Source: Leminorella richardii
GTDB taxonomy: Bacteria; Pseudomonadota; Gammaproteobacteria; Enterobacterales; Enterobacteriaceae
Length of the DNA stretch: 64,000 bases
Assembly (NCBI RefSeq): GCF_900478135.1
Contig: NZ_LS483470.1
Location: 3,793,501 to 3,857,500, forward strand
Reading direction: 5' to 3'
Part shown: positions 25,049-34,596 of the stretch, in pieces
How positions within the stretch are numbered: position 1 is the stretch's first letter
Layout: the number at the start of each line of letters is the position of its first letter
Position numbers and translations under genes: made by a program
Notes under the pieces: generated by a model
The model's input: only the letters and a program-made list of their open reading frames with translations
The model's database searches: none
Told to the model about the DNA's origin: nothing

Positions 25049-25777
25049 TTATAGGCGATTAGTGTAGTGATAAATCACGTACTTAAGCAGCTTGGCCTGG
25101 CGACGCCAGCGCGTTGGCTGAGCCAGCAGCCGATACAGCCACTCTAGCCCCATATTTTGCCAGGCTTTCGGCGCGCGCTTAACGTGCCCGGTGAACACGT
25201 CATAGGTTCCGCCAACGCCCATGTACAGAGCATCTGGGTAGACATTTCGACAGTCGCGCATAAAGATTTCCTGCTTCGGCGAGCCCATCGCTACCGTCAC
25301 AAACTTTGCTCCGCTGTCACGAATGCGTTCAAACAGCGCGCTGCGCTCTTCTGGCTTAAAGTAACCGTCCTGACTACCAACAATGTTCACCTGCCACTGG
25401 TCTTTCAGCTTCTGCTCAGTCTGTGCCAGAATCTCTGGCTTACCGCCAATCAGAAAAACCGGAATGTTTTTCTTTCCGGCCTTTTCCATCAGCGCTTCCC
25501 ACAGGTCTGCACCAGCAATGCGCTGCATGTCTGCGTCAGGATACTTACGGCGAATAGAACGAACGATGCTGACGCCATCGGCATATTTGTACTCAGCCGC
25601 ATCAATTAGCTCGCGCAGGGCCTTATCCTGCTCCGCAGTCATCACTTTCTCTGCGTTAATGGCAATGAGCGTTCCGGTTTTCAGAGAGCCTTCATCAAAA
25701 AGATGATCGACAAACTGGGCCATATTTCGAAAGCCCCAAATATCAATACCGCGAATACTGTACTTAAGCGTACCCAC
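25049..25777 (-). CDS. wecG: UDP-N-acetyl-D-mannosaminuronic acid transferase
   Basis: Adds ManNAcA to GlcNAc-PP-undecaprenol to form ECA lipid II. WecG/TagA/CpsF family glycosyltransferase, 242 residues (E. coli 246). Visible: RGIDIWGFRNMAQFVDHL at the N-terminus, INAEKVM, the ADGVSIV substrate loop, FLIGGKPEI and VAMGSPKQE. The amphipathic C-terminus with basic residues anchors it to the inner membrane. Last gene of the ECA operon. Confidence 0.95.
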   Translation of the reverse strand: MGTLKYSIRGIDIWGFRNMAQFVDHLFDEGSLKTGTLIAINAEKVMTAEQDKALRELIDAAEYKYADGVSIVRSIRRKYPDADMQRIAGADLWEALMEKAGKKNIPVFLIGGKPEILAQTEQKLKDQWQVNIVGSQDGYFKPEERSALFERIRDSGAKFVTVAMGSPKQEIFMRDCRNVYPDALYMGVGGTYDVFTGHVKRAPKAWQNMGLEWLYRLLAQPTRWRRQAKLLKYVIYHYTNRL

Positions 25778-25787
25778 TTACTCTCTC

Positions 25788-27158
25788 CTACACTACTTCT
25801 GCTTTATCAACCTTTGTCTGCCCGGAGGACAAAGAACCGCGCACCCGCTGTCGGATCATGCCGCAGACGTCAAAAGCCCAGTACAACAGCTTGGCCATAA
25901 TCAGGCAAAGCGCAAAAATAAGGCCAAAGAAAACGACTCTCGACACAAAAGAGTCCAGCCCTTCTCTGGCCAGAACAATGATATTAAACACCGCCCCAAA
26001 ACAGAACGCCTGCATAATGGCGCCCTTATAGCGGTTAGTCTCGGCTTTCCCTTTTTCGTAAATCCAGTCGAACCACTTAACGATAAGCCCGACCAGCAGC
26101 GCACCCAGAGGAATAAACCAGATACCGCCCATAACAACCAGCGATCCGATAAGCGTCGGCGAAATGGCTAGCCCCGCATGATAGTTAAGCACTTCCCAGG
26201 TAAAATAGTTAGCGGTATTCACCACCAGATTCGGCCGGTCAGGCCACACCCAGCTGGGAATAAAAACGTAAAAATCGCGCACAATAGGCGCCAACCCTTG
26301 GAACTCTATCTTGTCATAGTTTTGCAGCAGCAGCGCCAGGTTCTCCCAAGGGGAGAAGGTATCCCGCGTCAGGTACAGGAAAGTATAGAACGCCTCTGCC
26401 CCAGTGACATTCATTCCGTATCGCTTAAGCGCCAGCCAGAACATGCCGACAACGCCAACAACGCCGGCCATGACCAGCATCCAAAGAGTAATGTGGCCAC
26501 GGGCAATGCCAATAAACAGGAACAGCGAGAAGGCAATCAGAATATTTGCCCGCGTCCCGCCAACCACGACGTAGGTCAAAATGCCAAACGCCACGGTGGA
26601 AATCAGAAACAGGAACCAGCTGCGCGTGTTTTCCTTAAGGAAATAGACAATCAGCATGGCCGGAATAAAAAAGTAGAAAAAGCGCTTAAGGGCTACACCA
26701 GAAACGTCACTGGAAAAGATCTGGCTATATTTTTCCAGCTTAAACAGCAAGAAGCCGTTTTGTAAAAAGAAAATGCCCACGGTCGCAATAGCCACCAAGG
26801 CCAGCATCATCCACGTCAGATTGGTCTCTACTCGGTTCATGGTAAACAGCGCGGGTCTCGGTGTCGCGCTCGCCTTTACCAGTCTGGTTTTATAACAAAC
26901 ATAGTAAATCGCATAAAAACAGGTAGATGACAGCAGCGCATTAAGTAAAGAGTCAACTTCAACCACCTGGACGTCAAACTGAAACACCAGCAAACAGGTC
27001 AGCGGAAAACCAAAGTAAAACGTTAACAAATACAGCAGAGAAAACAGAACGTTAAAGTTAAATTTTACCCGCCTAAACTCTTTGTAAGTGAGCGTTAAAA
27101 TAAAGCAGAGTGAAATAAGATAAACGGCGAATAGCCCACCAAACTGCGCTAACTCCAT
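25788..27158 (-). CDS. wzyE: ECA polymerase WzyE
   Basis: Polytopic inner-membrane polymerase that joins ECA trisaccharide repeats at the periplasmic face. It has 456 residues with about eleven transmembrane segments and the family sequences FFLQNGFLLFKLEKYSQIFSS and FIPSWVWPDRPNLVVNTANYFTWEVL. It lies between wecF and wecG; the start codon overlaps the wecF stop by 1 base. Confidence 0.94.
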   Translation of the reverse strand: MELAQFGGLFAVYLISLCFILTLTYKEFRRVKFNFNVLFSLLYLLTFYFGFPLTCLLVFQFDVQVVEVDSLLNALLSSTCFYAIYYVCYKTRLVKASATPRPALFTMNRVETNLTWMMLALVAIATVGIFFLQNGFLLFKLEKYSQIFSSDVSGVALKRFFYFFIPAMLIVYFLKENTRSWFLFLISTVAFGILTYVVVGGTRANILIAFSLFLFIGIARGHITLWMLVMAGVVGVVGMFWLALKRYGMNVTGAEAFYTFLYLTRDTFSPWENLALLLQNYDKIEFQGLAPIVRDFYVFIPSWVWPDRPNLVVNTANYFTWEVLNYHAGLAISPTLIGSLVVMGGIWFIPLGALLVGLIVKWFDWIYEKGKAETNRYKGAIMQAFCFGAVFNIIVLAREGLDSFVSRVVFFGLIFALCLIMAKLLYWAFDVCGMIRQRVRGSLSSGQTKVDKAEVV

Positions 27159-28237
27159 TATCCCTCCCCCACTGCAATCGCCAGCGCCTGCTTCCAGCCG
27201 TCAACATAGTTTGGATTAAAAAACGCAATCTGACTTTTGTCGACCTCAGACATGCGCCCTTTCGCCTCACTCACTTTATCCACATCAAGATCGTCGCCAT
27301 AGAAGACAAACGGCACCCCCTGCTCCTGCAGGTCGTGCCAGAACGGATTATGTCGACTGATAACAAAGGGAACACCGCTTTGAATCAGCAGACACAGGGT
27401 ACCAATTCCCTGCTGGCGATTAAAAATAAAGTAGCCAAGGCTACAGTTTGCCAGCATCGTTAAATAGTCATCAAAGGGAATTTGTTCCGTCAGCAGAGTC
27501 ACCTGCCCTTGAGGAAACAGCGCGGCCGATTTTTCCGCAATCTCATCGATATAGGTTTGATTATTTTTCGGATAGCCCAGCGGCACCAGCACGTTAAGAT
27601 CCTGCATCTCACCAAAACGGCGATGAATGTCTTCCAATGCTTCAACGTGCCTATTGGTTCGGTCTCCCGAGTTACCGACCAGAATCGTCAGCTTTTTACT
27701 GCTCAAACTGTCCGGAGAGGGCGGGCAATAGTCTGGATTCATGCGAGTAGGGAAATAGAGCAGCGAGCTGGGAACGTCAGAGTGCCTAGCTGCGTAGTGA
27801 AGCAAATCACCGCGCGTGGCGAATACGTGACCAACTTTCCCTTGTGCGAGTCGGCGCAGCCGATAAAACAGGCGAAACTTTATGCTTTGAGAGTCTTCAT
27901 ACAGGTCAGCGCCCCAAATGTGCCAGCTCACCCTCTGGGCAGGGATCTGATTAAGTAACAGCGCTAGCCACAGGCGAGCGTTGAACTGACCGTGAAACAG
28001 AAAGCGGGCATTTTTATCCGCTTTGGCGCGTGAAATAACGGCTTTGGCTAGGCTGGCCTTATTCTCATAGCGCTCAATCGTTAAACGTTCAAATTCCGCA
28101 AACGGCGCGCCGTCCTTCGCCGCCACCATAAAGTGTGTCGCCATCTCTGACGACGCCAGTTCGTCATTAAAAAAGCGCAATACTGTCGCGTTATGATGAG
28201 GAATATCGGAACCCAAAATATGAATCAACGTTGTCAT
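27158..28237 (-). CDS. wecF: TDP-Fuc4NAc:lipid II Fuc4NAc transferase
   Basis: Adds 4-acetamido-4,6-dideoxygalactose to ECA lipid II, forming lipid III. It has 359 residues; glycosyltransferase family 56 features are LIHILGSDIPHHNATVLRFFND at the N-terminus, FFHGQFNARLWLALL-like segment, WHIWGADLYE, VGNSGDRTNRH and GYFIFNRQQGIGTLCLLIQ. An in-frame ATG at 28273 would add 12 residues; I use the ATG at 28235-28237 because it matches the E. coli start (MTxLIHxLGSD) and overlaps the wzxE stop as ATGA. Confidence 0.95.
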   Translation of the reverse strand: MTTLIHILGSDIPHHNATVLRFFNDELASSEMATHFMVAAKDGAPFAEFERLTIERYENKASLAKAVISRAKADKNARFLFHGQFNARLWLALLLNQIPAQRVSWHIWGADLYEDSQSIKFRLFYRLRRLAQGKVGHVFATRGDLLHYAARHSDVPSSLLYFPTRMNPDYCPPSPDSLSSKKLTILVGNSGDRTNRHVEALEDIHRRFGEMQDLNVLVPLGYPKNNQTYIDEIAEKSAALFPQGQVTLLTEQIPFDDYLTMLANCSLGYFIFNRQQGIGTLCLLIQSGVPFVISRHNPFWHDLQEQGVPFVFYGDDLDVDKVSEAKGRMSEVDKSQIAFFNPNYVDGWKQALAIAVGEG

Positions 28238-29484
28238 GACCGTCCACGATAAATAAGGAAAACGCTGCTGCAAAGCATAAAGTAAATGATATAGGTCGCC
28301 ATATAGGACTGTGCCGCGCCTACCGCGCCGTTCATAGGTATAAGGTAGTGAGAAAAACCGGTCAGCAGGGCAAACTGACTCACCTCAGTTAAGACATAGA
28401 AGCGCAGAGACGCTTTGGCAATCACCAGATAGCCAAACACGTATGAACCCACTTTCAGCACATCACCCACCAGCTGCCAGGCAAACAGATCCCTCATAGA
28501 GACAAACTGACTGGAAAACAGCAGCCAGATGGCAAAGTCTCTTAGCAGCCACACCGTAAAGCTTACAGCAGCGACGGCGGGCAGCACAAAACGCAATGAG
28601 CGAAAAATCTCTCTGGAAATATCCCGCTTTTCCGTCAGCTTTGACAGTGTCGGCAGCAGATAAACGGTAAATGAGGCGGTAATAAACTGCAGATAGGCGT
28701 CAGAAATACTGCTTACCCCCTGCCAAATACCCACTTCATCCCAGCTGTACTGTTCCGCCAGAAGGTTTCGCATTATCACGTAGGCCACCGGCAGCGTCAC
28801 TGACGTAATCAGCGCCATAACGGTGAACTTACCGAGATTGCTCGCCATGGCCTTATCCCAAGCGGGCTTGAGATAGCTCAGCGGCATAGGGCTGCGCCGA
28901 TACAGAATGATACCCGCAGGAAGCACCGTCAACGCGGGAACTAACGCCAACCCCGCCAGAGCGCCCTTGTAGCCACCAAACCAGTAACAGGCAATGTAGC
29001 CAATAACCCCAAGCAGACTACCTCCGATAACCCCCAGCGCGTTGCCCATCGCGTCGCGATAGCCTTTGAGGATCGCCAAAAAGAAGTTGGCATAGGCAAT
29101 GCCCATCTGAATAAAGGCTACCGCCCAAACTACGTCAAGATATCGGGTATGGCCAAACAGCCCTTGGCTTATGGGTTCAGCAAACAGGATGAAAACGACC
29201 GCCAGCAGCGTCGAAAAGCCTAAAATCAGACTGGCAGATGTCCCCACGGCTTTACGCAGCTGGGACGGGTCTTGTTGATACTGGGCAACGTAGCGCGTCA
29301 CACCGTTAAAAATACCGGCACCGGACAGAACCCCCAGCACCGTAATCAGCTGCCTGAAGTTCCCCGCCTGCCCCACACCGCTGGGGCCGAACGATACCGC
29401 CAGCAGCTTAACGATCAGCAGCCCTACGCCAATTTTTATCAGCGTAGAGCCAGCGGTCCATATTGATGCCTTAGCCAGGGACAT
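28234..29484 (-). CDS. wzxE: ECA lipid III flippase WzxE
   Basis: MOP-superfamily flippase that moves undecaprenyl-PP-linked ECA trisaccharide to the periplasmic face. It has 416 residues and twelve predicted transmembrane helices; conserved starts are LAKASIWTAGSTLIKIGVGLL and GPSGVGQAGNFRQL. It is coupled on both sides: it starts 1 base after wecE ends and its stop overlaps the wecF start. Confidence 0.95.
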   Translation of the reverse strand: MSLAKASIWTAGSTLIKIGVGLLIVKLLAVSFGPSGVGQAGNFRQLITVLGVLSGAGIFNGVTRYVAQYQQDPSQLRKAVGTSASLILGFSTLLAVVFILFAEPISQGLFGHTRYLDVVWAVAFIQMGIAYANFFLAILKGYRDAMGNALGVIGGSLLGVIGYIACYWFGGYKGALAGLALVPALTVLPAGIILYRRSPMPLSYLKPAWDKAMASNLGKFTVMALITSVTLPVAYVIMRNLLAEQYSWDEVGIWQGVSSISDAYLQFITASFTVYLLPTLSKLTEKRDISREIFRSLRFVLPAVAAVSFTVWLLRDFAIWLLFSSQFVSMRDLFAWQLVGDVLKVGSYVFGYLVIAKASLRFYVLTEVSQFALLTGFSHYLIPMNGAVGAAQSYMATYIIYFMLCSSVFLIYRGRS

Positions 29485-29485
29485 A

Positions 29486-30616
29486 TCAGGCGAAGTAGCT
29501 CAGAATAGTATTGATTACCGTGCGCTGATTAACGTCAGTCATGTTATAGAACATCGGTAAGCGAACCAGACGATCGCTCTCTTTGGTGGTATAGCGGTCT
29601 TCGCCGTGGAACTCACCAAACTTCTCACCGGCCGGGCAGGAGTGCAGCGGGATATAGTGGAACACCGCCATAATTTCTGCTTCTTTCAGATAGTTGATAA
29701 AGCGCGTGCGGTCTTCAACATCACTCAGCTTGATATAGAACATGTGAGCGTTATGTTCACAGTTGGCGGGAACGATGGGTAAAGCAATTCGTCCCTTGTC
29801 CGCCAGCCCTTTAAACGCGCTGTAATAGTTGTTCCAGAGTGCCAGACGGCGCTGGTTAATTTCCTGAGAAACTTCCAATTGAGCCCACAGATAGGCCGCC
29901 TGAAGGTCTGACATCAGATAGCTGGAACCAATGTCGCGCCAGGTGTACTTATCCACTTGGCCACGGAAAAACTGGCTGCGGTTAGTGCCTTTTTCGCGGA
30001 TGATTTCTGCACGCTCAATCAGCGCAGGATCGTTAATCAGTGTGGCTCCGCCTTCACCACCGGCGGTGTAGTTTTTCGTCTCGTGGAAACTGTAGCAGCC
30101 AATATGGCCAATGCTGCCCAGCGCTTTGCCCTTGTAAGTCGACATTACGCCCTGCGCAGCGTCTTCCACCACGTAAAGGTTATACTTCTTCGCCAGCGCC
30201 ATAATGACATCCATTTCACAGGCCACGCCGGCATAGTGAACGGGAACGATAACGCGGGTTTTTTCCGTGATAGCGGCTTCAATTTTGGTTTCATCGATGT
30301 TCATCGTATCCGGGCGCACGTCCACGAATACCGCCTTTGCACCGCGAAGCACAAAGGCGTTTGCGGTAGAGACGAAGGTAAAGCTTGGCATAATGACTTC
30401 ATCGCCCGGCTGGATGTCCAGCAGAAGCGCAGCCATCTCCAAAGATGCCGTACAGGAAGGCGTTAAAAGCACTTTATGGCTGCCGAAGTTCTGCTCTAGC
30501 CACTGCTGGCAGCGACGGGTAAATCCACCGTCTCCGCACAGCTTGCCGCTGCCCATAGCAGCCTGCATATAGTCAAGTTCTGTTCCAACAACCGGGGGCG
30601 CATTAAACGGAATCAT
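29486..30616 (-). CDS. wecE: dTDP-4-amino-4,6-dideoxygalactose transaminase
   Basis: PLP-dependent aminotransferase of the DegT/DnrJ/EryC1 family that makes dTDP-Fuc4N for ECA. 376 residues from the chosen ATG. The PLP lysine is in the FHETKNYTAGGEGGATL segment; upstream are TPSCTASLEMAALLL and VVEDAAQGV. A GTG at 30625 would add three residues, but AGGTG upstream and the E. coli start MIPFNAPPVVGTELDYM support the ATG at 30614-30616. Very strongly conserved. Confidence 0.96.
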   Translation of the reverse strand: MIPFNAPPVVGTELDYMQAAMGSGKLCGDGGFTRRCQQWLEQNFGSHKVLLTPSCTASLEMAALLLDIQPGDEVIMPSFTFVSTANAFVLRGAKAVFVDVRPDTMNIDETKIEAAITEKTRVIVPVHYAGVACEMDVIMALAKKYNLYVVEDAAQGVMSTYKGKALGSIGHIGCYSFHETKNYTAGGEGGATLINDPALIERAEIIREKGTNRSQFFRGQVDKYTWRDIGSSYLMSDLQAAYLWAQLEVSQEINQRRLALWNNYYSAFKGLADKGRIALPIVPANCEHNAHMFYIKLSDVEDRTRFINYLKEAEIMAVFHYIPLHSCPAGEKFGEFHGEDRYTTKESDRLVRLPMFYNMTDVNQRTVINTILSYFA

Positions 30617-30632
30617 TTTCTTCACCTAATTA

Positions 30633-31343
30633 TTATCTGTATAGCCAATATGCTGTGCTGTGAACGGAAGCACCGCTTCTAATATAAAGGCGTAAGGCGG
30701 CAATATTTCCCATCTGAGTGGCGACATAAAGCGTCTTTAGCTCTTTTTGTACGCACCAGCGCTTTGCGGCGTTCATCAACGCCAGCCCAGCGCCCCGTCG
30801 GCCACGTTCAGGCCAGGCGGCCAGCAGGCCAATCCGGCCCTGCTGTTCATCAATTTGTCTTAACGTCACAAAGCCCAGCGGCTGCTGTGCTTCGTCTTCA
30901 ATCATCAGGCATACGTGATCAAAGGTACCCAGCACGGCCTTTTCCGCCCACAGTGCGTAAAAGCGAGCGCTGTCGCCTTCCTGATACCAGGGTGCCCGAA
31001 AGCGGCTTTGGCGAAAGGCGGCAGATGCTGCCGTGCGCAGAGCAGGAATATCGCTCTCCGTTGCCAAACGGCAGTAATGCCCGGCAGCAGGCTCACTTAC
31101 CGACTGTGCATCCAGCGTCAGTTGAAAATCGACTTCCCCTTCCACCAGCTGAAAGCCAAGCGCGTTTAGCCCGTCAATCACCTCTGAGCGTTCTGCGGGC
31201 ACCTTGGCCTGAAGGCGCTGATAGCCCAACAGGGAATCGGCATCCAGCGGAGCAGCATCATCGGAAAAATTCAGCTTGGCGCTGGAAAGGGAAAAAAACT
31301 CGCTTTCCCAGGGCAGGGCATCAATACTGGCGCGGACGGACAT
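30633..31343 (-). CDS. wecD: TDP-fucosamine acetyltransferase
   Basis: GNAT-family enzyme that N-acetylates dTDP-Fuc4N from acetyl-CoA for ECA. It has 236 residues (E. coli 224). Recognised from ASIDALPWESEFF at the start, AFRQSRFRAPWY in the middle and the C-terminal VATQMGNIAALRLYIRSGA-VHSTAYWLYR block. The acetyl-CoA loop is around RGRRGAGLALM. Its start overlaps the end of rffH by 23 bases. Confidence 0.94.
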   Translation of the reverse strand: MSVRASIDALPWESEFFSLSSAKLNFSDDAAPLDADSLLGYQRLQAKVPAERSEVIDGLNALGFQLVEGEVDFQLTLDAQSVSEPAAGHYCRLATESDIPALRTAASAAFRQSRFRAPWYQEGDSARFYALWAEKAVLGTFDHVCLMIEDEAQQPLGFVTLRQIDEQQGRIGLLAAWPERGRRGAGLALMNAAKRWCVQKELKTLYVATQMGNIAALRLYIRSGASVHSTAYWLYR

Positions 31344-32202
31344 GGAGTAAGTCCTGCAGATACTTGCCGTAGCCGGTTTTAGACATCAGGGTTGCGGCTT
31401 TTTGCACGCCCGCATCGTCCAGCCAGCCGTTGCGCCAGGCGATTTCCTCCAGACAGGCTATCTTAAAGCCCTGGCGCTTCTCCACCGTCTGCACAAACGT
31501 GCTGGCTTCAACCATGCTGTCGTGAGTACCGGTATCCAACCAAGCAAAGCCTCGCCCAAGCAGCTCAACGCTCAGCGAGCCCTGCTCAAGATACATCTGA
31601 TTAATACTGGTAATTTCCAGCTCGCCGCGCGATGAAGGCTTAACCCGTTTAGCCATATCCACCACCTGACGATCGTAAAAGTAGAGGCCAGTGACCGCCC
31701 AGTTTGACTTAGGCTTCACTGGCTTCTCTTCAATCGACAGGGCGCGAAAGTTTTCATCAAACTCCACGACGCCAAAACGCTCCGGATCCATGACCTGATA
31801 GCCAAACACCGTAGCGCCGCTGTCTCTGGCCACAACGTTACGCAGCTTCGGCGTGAAGGACTGGCCAAAGAAGATGTTGTCACCCAGCACCAGACAGCAT
31901 GAATCACCGTCGATAAACTCTTCGCCAATAATAAATGCCTGAGCCAGGCCGTCCGGGCTAGGCTGCTCGGCATAGCTTAATCGAATGCCAAACTCCTCAC
32001 CCGACCCCAACAGGCGGCGAAAGGCGGGCAGATCTTCCGGCGTAGAAATAATTAGAATGTCCCGAATGCCCGCCAGCATCAGTACCGACAGCGGGTAGTA
32101 AATCATCGGCTTGTCGTAAATCGGCAACAGCTGCTTCGATACGCCCCGAGTAATTGGATACAGTCGCGTACCGGAACCGCCCGCCAGAATAATGCCTTTC
32201 AT
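31321..32202 (-). CDS. rffH: Glucose-1-phosphate thymidylyltransferase
   Basis: Makes dTDP-glucose, the first step to dTDP-Fuc4NAc. It has 293 residues as in E. coli RffH. Nucleotide-binding GGSGTRLYPITRGVSKQLLPIYDKPMIYYPLS is diagnostic; also GDNIFFGQSF and the WLDTGTHDSM segment. I use the ATG at 32200-32202 (MKGIILAGG), the family start, rather than one 7 codons upstream. In the ECA cluster it should be called rffH rather than rfbA, although the two are paralogues. Confidence 0.96.
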   Translation of the reverse strand: MKGIILAGGSGTRLYPITRGVSKQLLPIYDKPMIYYPLSVLMLAGIRDILIISTPEDLPAFRRLLGSGEEFGIRLSYAEQPSPDGLAQAFIIGEEFIDGDSCCLVLGDNIFFGQSFTPKLRNVVARDSGATVFGYQVMDPERFGVVEFDENFRALSIEEKPVKPKSNWAVTGLYFYDRQVVDMAKRVKPSSRGELEITSINQMYLEQGSLSVELLGRGFAWLDTGTHDSMVEASTFVQTVEKRQGFKIACLEEIAWRNGWLDDAGVQKAATLMSKTGYGKYLQDLLHVRPRQY

Positions 32203-32263
32203 CGTTTTGTTATCCTCAAGCACCTCCGGCCGTCAGGCCAGAGGACTGATAATCTTTATAGGA

Positions 32264-33343
32264 CTATTTTATTGACCGCAGCCCAATGCGCTCTCTGGCA
32301 TAGGAGCCGTCCTGAACGCGCTGACACCACACCTGATGGGTTAAATACCACATCACGGTTTTACGAATGCCGGATTCAAACGTCTCCTGGGGCTTCCACC
32401 CCAGCTCACGCTCAATCTTCGCTGCGTCAATCGCATAGCGCATGTCGTGTCCGGGGCGATCGGTAACGTAAGTAATCAGATCTTCGTACTTAGCAACACC
32501 GCTTGGCTTTTGCGGCGCCAGCTCTTCCAGTAGTTGGCAGATAGTCCGCACAACGTCGATATTTTTACGCTCGTTGTGCCCGCCAATATTGTACGTTTCG
32601 CCGATTTCCCCTTCCGTTACCACTTTATACAGCGCTCTGGCGTGGTCTTCGACAAACAGCCAGTCGCGAACCTGAGCGCCGCTGCCGTAAACGGGCAGCG
32701 CTTTACCCTCCAGCGCGTTCAAAATAATCAAGGGGATCAGCTTTTCGGGAAAGTGATAAGGGCCATAGTTATTGGAACAGTTAGTCACAATGGTCGGGAA
32801 ACCGTAGGTCCGAAGCCAGGCGCGCACTAAATGGTCACTAGAGGCCTTTGATGCCGAGTAGGGACTGCTTGGCGCGTAAGGCGTGGTTTCCGTAAACAGG
32901 TCATCCGTGCCGTGCAGATCGCCATATACCTCATCCGTTGAGATATGGTGGAAGCGAAATGCCGCTTTACGATCGCCAGAAAGCTCGTTCCAGTAGGCGC
33001 GAGCCGCTTCCAGAAGCGTATAGGTACCGACAATATTGGTTTCAATAAACGCCGCCGGGCCGTCAATTGAGCGATCTACGTGACTTTCTGCCGCCAGGTG
33101 CATCACCAGATCGGGCCGATGCTCAGCAAACGCTCTGTCAAGCGCCGCACGATCGCAAATATCGATCTGCTCAAAGGCATAGCGTTCGCTGTCAGACACC
33201 TCAATTAAAGAGTCCAAGTTACCAGCGTAAGTCAGCTTATCGACAACAACAACGCTGTCAGGCGTATTTTGAATAACGTGCCTAACGACCGCCGATCCGA
33301 TAAATCCGGCACCGCCGGTAACTAAAATCTTTCTCACCGCCAT
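32264..33343 (-). CDS. rffG: dTDP-glucose 4,6-dehydratase
   Basis: Extended short-chain dehydrogenase that converts dTDP-glucose to dTDP-4-keto-6-deoxyglucose using bound NAD. It has 359 residues. NAD-binding GGAGFIGSAVVRH near residue 10, HLAAESHVDRSIDGP, the catalytic STDEVYGDL and YSASKASSDHLV (Tyr-x3-Lys), and NNYGPYHFPEKLIPL. Its start overlaps the wecC stop by 10 bases. Confidence 0.96.
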   Translation of the reverse strand: MAVRKILVTGGAGFIGSAVVRHVIQNTPDSVVVVDKLTYAGNLDSLIEVSDSERYAFEQIDICDRAALDRAFAEHRPDLVMHLAAESHVDRSIDGPAAFIETNIVGTYTLLEAARAYWNELSGDRKAAFRFHHISTDEVYGDLHGTDDLFTETTPYAPSSPYSASKASSDHLVRAWLRTYGFPTIVTNCSNNYGPYHFPEKLIPLIILNALEGKALPVYGSGAQVRDWLFVEDHARALYKVVTEGEIGETYNIGGHNERKNIDVVRTICQLLEELAPQKPSGVAKYEDLITYVTDRPGHDMRYAIDAAKIERELGWKPQETFESGIRKTVMWYLTHQVWCQRVQDGSYARERIGLRSIK

Positions 33344-34596
33344 ACCCCTTTGGTATCAATAATCCAAGACTGCTTAACCTGCTCAGGGGCAATGGCTTTA
33401 AACTGGCGGTGATCCACCAGCATCACGATAACGTCTGCTTCAGCAAGCGCCTTTTCCGTTTCTGTTAATGCCACTTTGTTCGCCAGAATAGCCGGCAGCT
33501 GATGCACATTAGGCTCTACGGCTAGCGTTTTCCCAGCGTGCCAGTCGGCAATCATATGGGTAATTTCCAGCGCAGGGCTTTCGCGCAGGTCATCAATATC
33601 TGGCTTAAATGCCAGGCCAAAACAGGCGATTTTCACCTCGGCAGCGCGCTTTCCGCTCTCAGTCAGACAGTCGGCTACGGCAGCCTTTACCTTCTCCAGC
33701 ACCCAGTACGGCTTACCGTCGTTCACTTCACGGGCGGTGCGAATAATGCGCGCCTCTTGAGGGTTTTGCGCCACAATAAACCACGGGTCAACCGCGATAC
33801 AGTGCCCACCAACGCCTGGGCCCGGCTGGAGAATGTTAACGCGAGGGTGGCGGTTCGCCAGTCTAATCAGTTCCCAAACGTTGATATCCTGATGGTCGCA
33901 AATCAGCGACAGCTCGTTGGCGAAAGCGATATTCACGTCGCGGTAGCTGTTTTCTGTCAGCTTACACATCTCGGCAGTCCGCGCGTTGGTAACAACACAC
34001 TCGCCCTTAAGGAAAATCTTATACAGCGCGCTTGCTCGTTCGGAGCAGCGCGGCGTCATCCCACCGATAACGCGGTCGTTTTGTAAAAGCTCAATCATCA
34101 CACGCCCTGGCAGCACGCGCTCTGGGCAGTAGGCAATGTTGATGTCTGCCGCTTCACCCGCGTTTTGTGGGAAGGTCAGATCGGGGCGGGCATCAGCCAG
34201 CCAGCCAGCCATTTGCTCCGTTGCGCCCACCGGAGAGGTGGATTCAAGGATCACTAGGTCACCCTTTTTCAACACCGACGCAATAGATCTGGCCGCTGAC
34301 TCGACGTACACCATATCCGGCTCGTGGTCGCCTTTGAAAGGGGTTGGAACGGCGATTAAAAACGCGTCCGCAGGCTGAGGCTTGGTGACAGCGCGCAGGA
34401 ACCCACCTTCAACCGCCTCTTTAACGACTTTATCCAGATCGGGTTCAACGATGTGGATCGCTCCACGGTTGATGGTATCAACCGCGTGCTGATTAACGTC
34501 AACGCCAATAACGTTCTTTTTATGTGATGCGAACGCGGACGCCGTTGGCAGGCCAATATAGCCAAGACCAATAACGGAAATTGTGTCAAAACTCAT
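33334..34596 (-). CDS. wecC: UDP-N-acetyl-D-mannosamine dehydrogenase
   Basis: Oxidises UDP-ManNAc twice to UDP-ManNAcA, the donor for WecG. It has 420 residues. N-terminal Rossmann motif VIGLGYIGLPTA, central ESTSPVGATEQM, and the catalytic cysteine in GPGVGGHCIAVDPWF. Overlaps wecB by 4 bases (ATGA). Confidence 0.96.
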   Translation of the reverse strand: MSFDTISVIGLGYIGLPTASAFASHKKNVIGVDVNQHAVDTINRGAIHIVEPDLDKVVKEAVEGGFLRAVTKPQPADAFLIAVPTPFKGDHEPDMVYVESAARSIASVLKKGDLVILESTSPVGATEQMAGWLADARPDLTFPQNAGEAADINIAYCPERVLPGRVMIELLQNDRVIGGMTPRCSERASALYKIFLKGECVVTNARTAEMCKLTENSYRDVNIAFANELSLICDHQDINVWELIRLANRHPRVNILQPGPGVGGHCIAVDPWFIVAQNPQEARIIRTAREVNDGKPYWVLEKVKAAVADCLTESGKRAAEVKIACFGLAFKPDIDDLRESPALEITHMIADWHAGKTLAVEPNVHQLPAILANKVALTETEKALAEADVIVMLVDHRQFKAIAPEQVKQSWIIDTKGVWR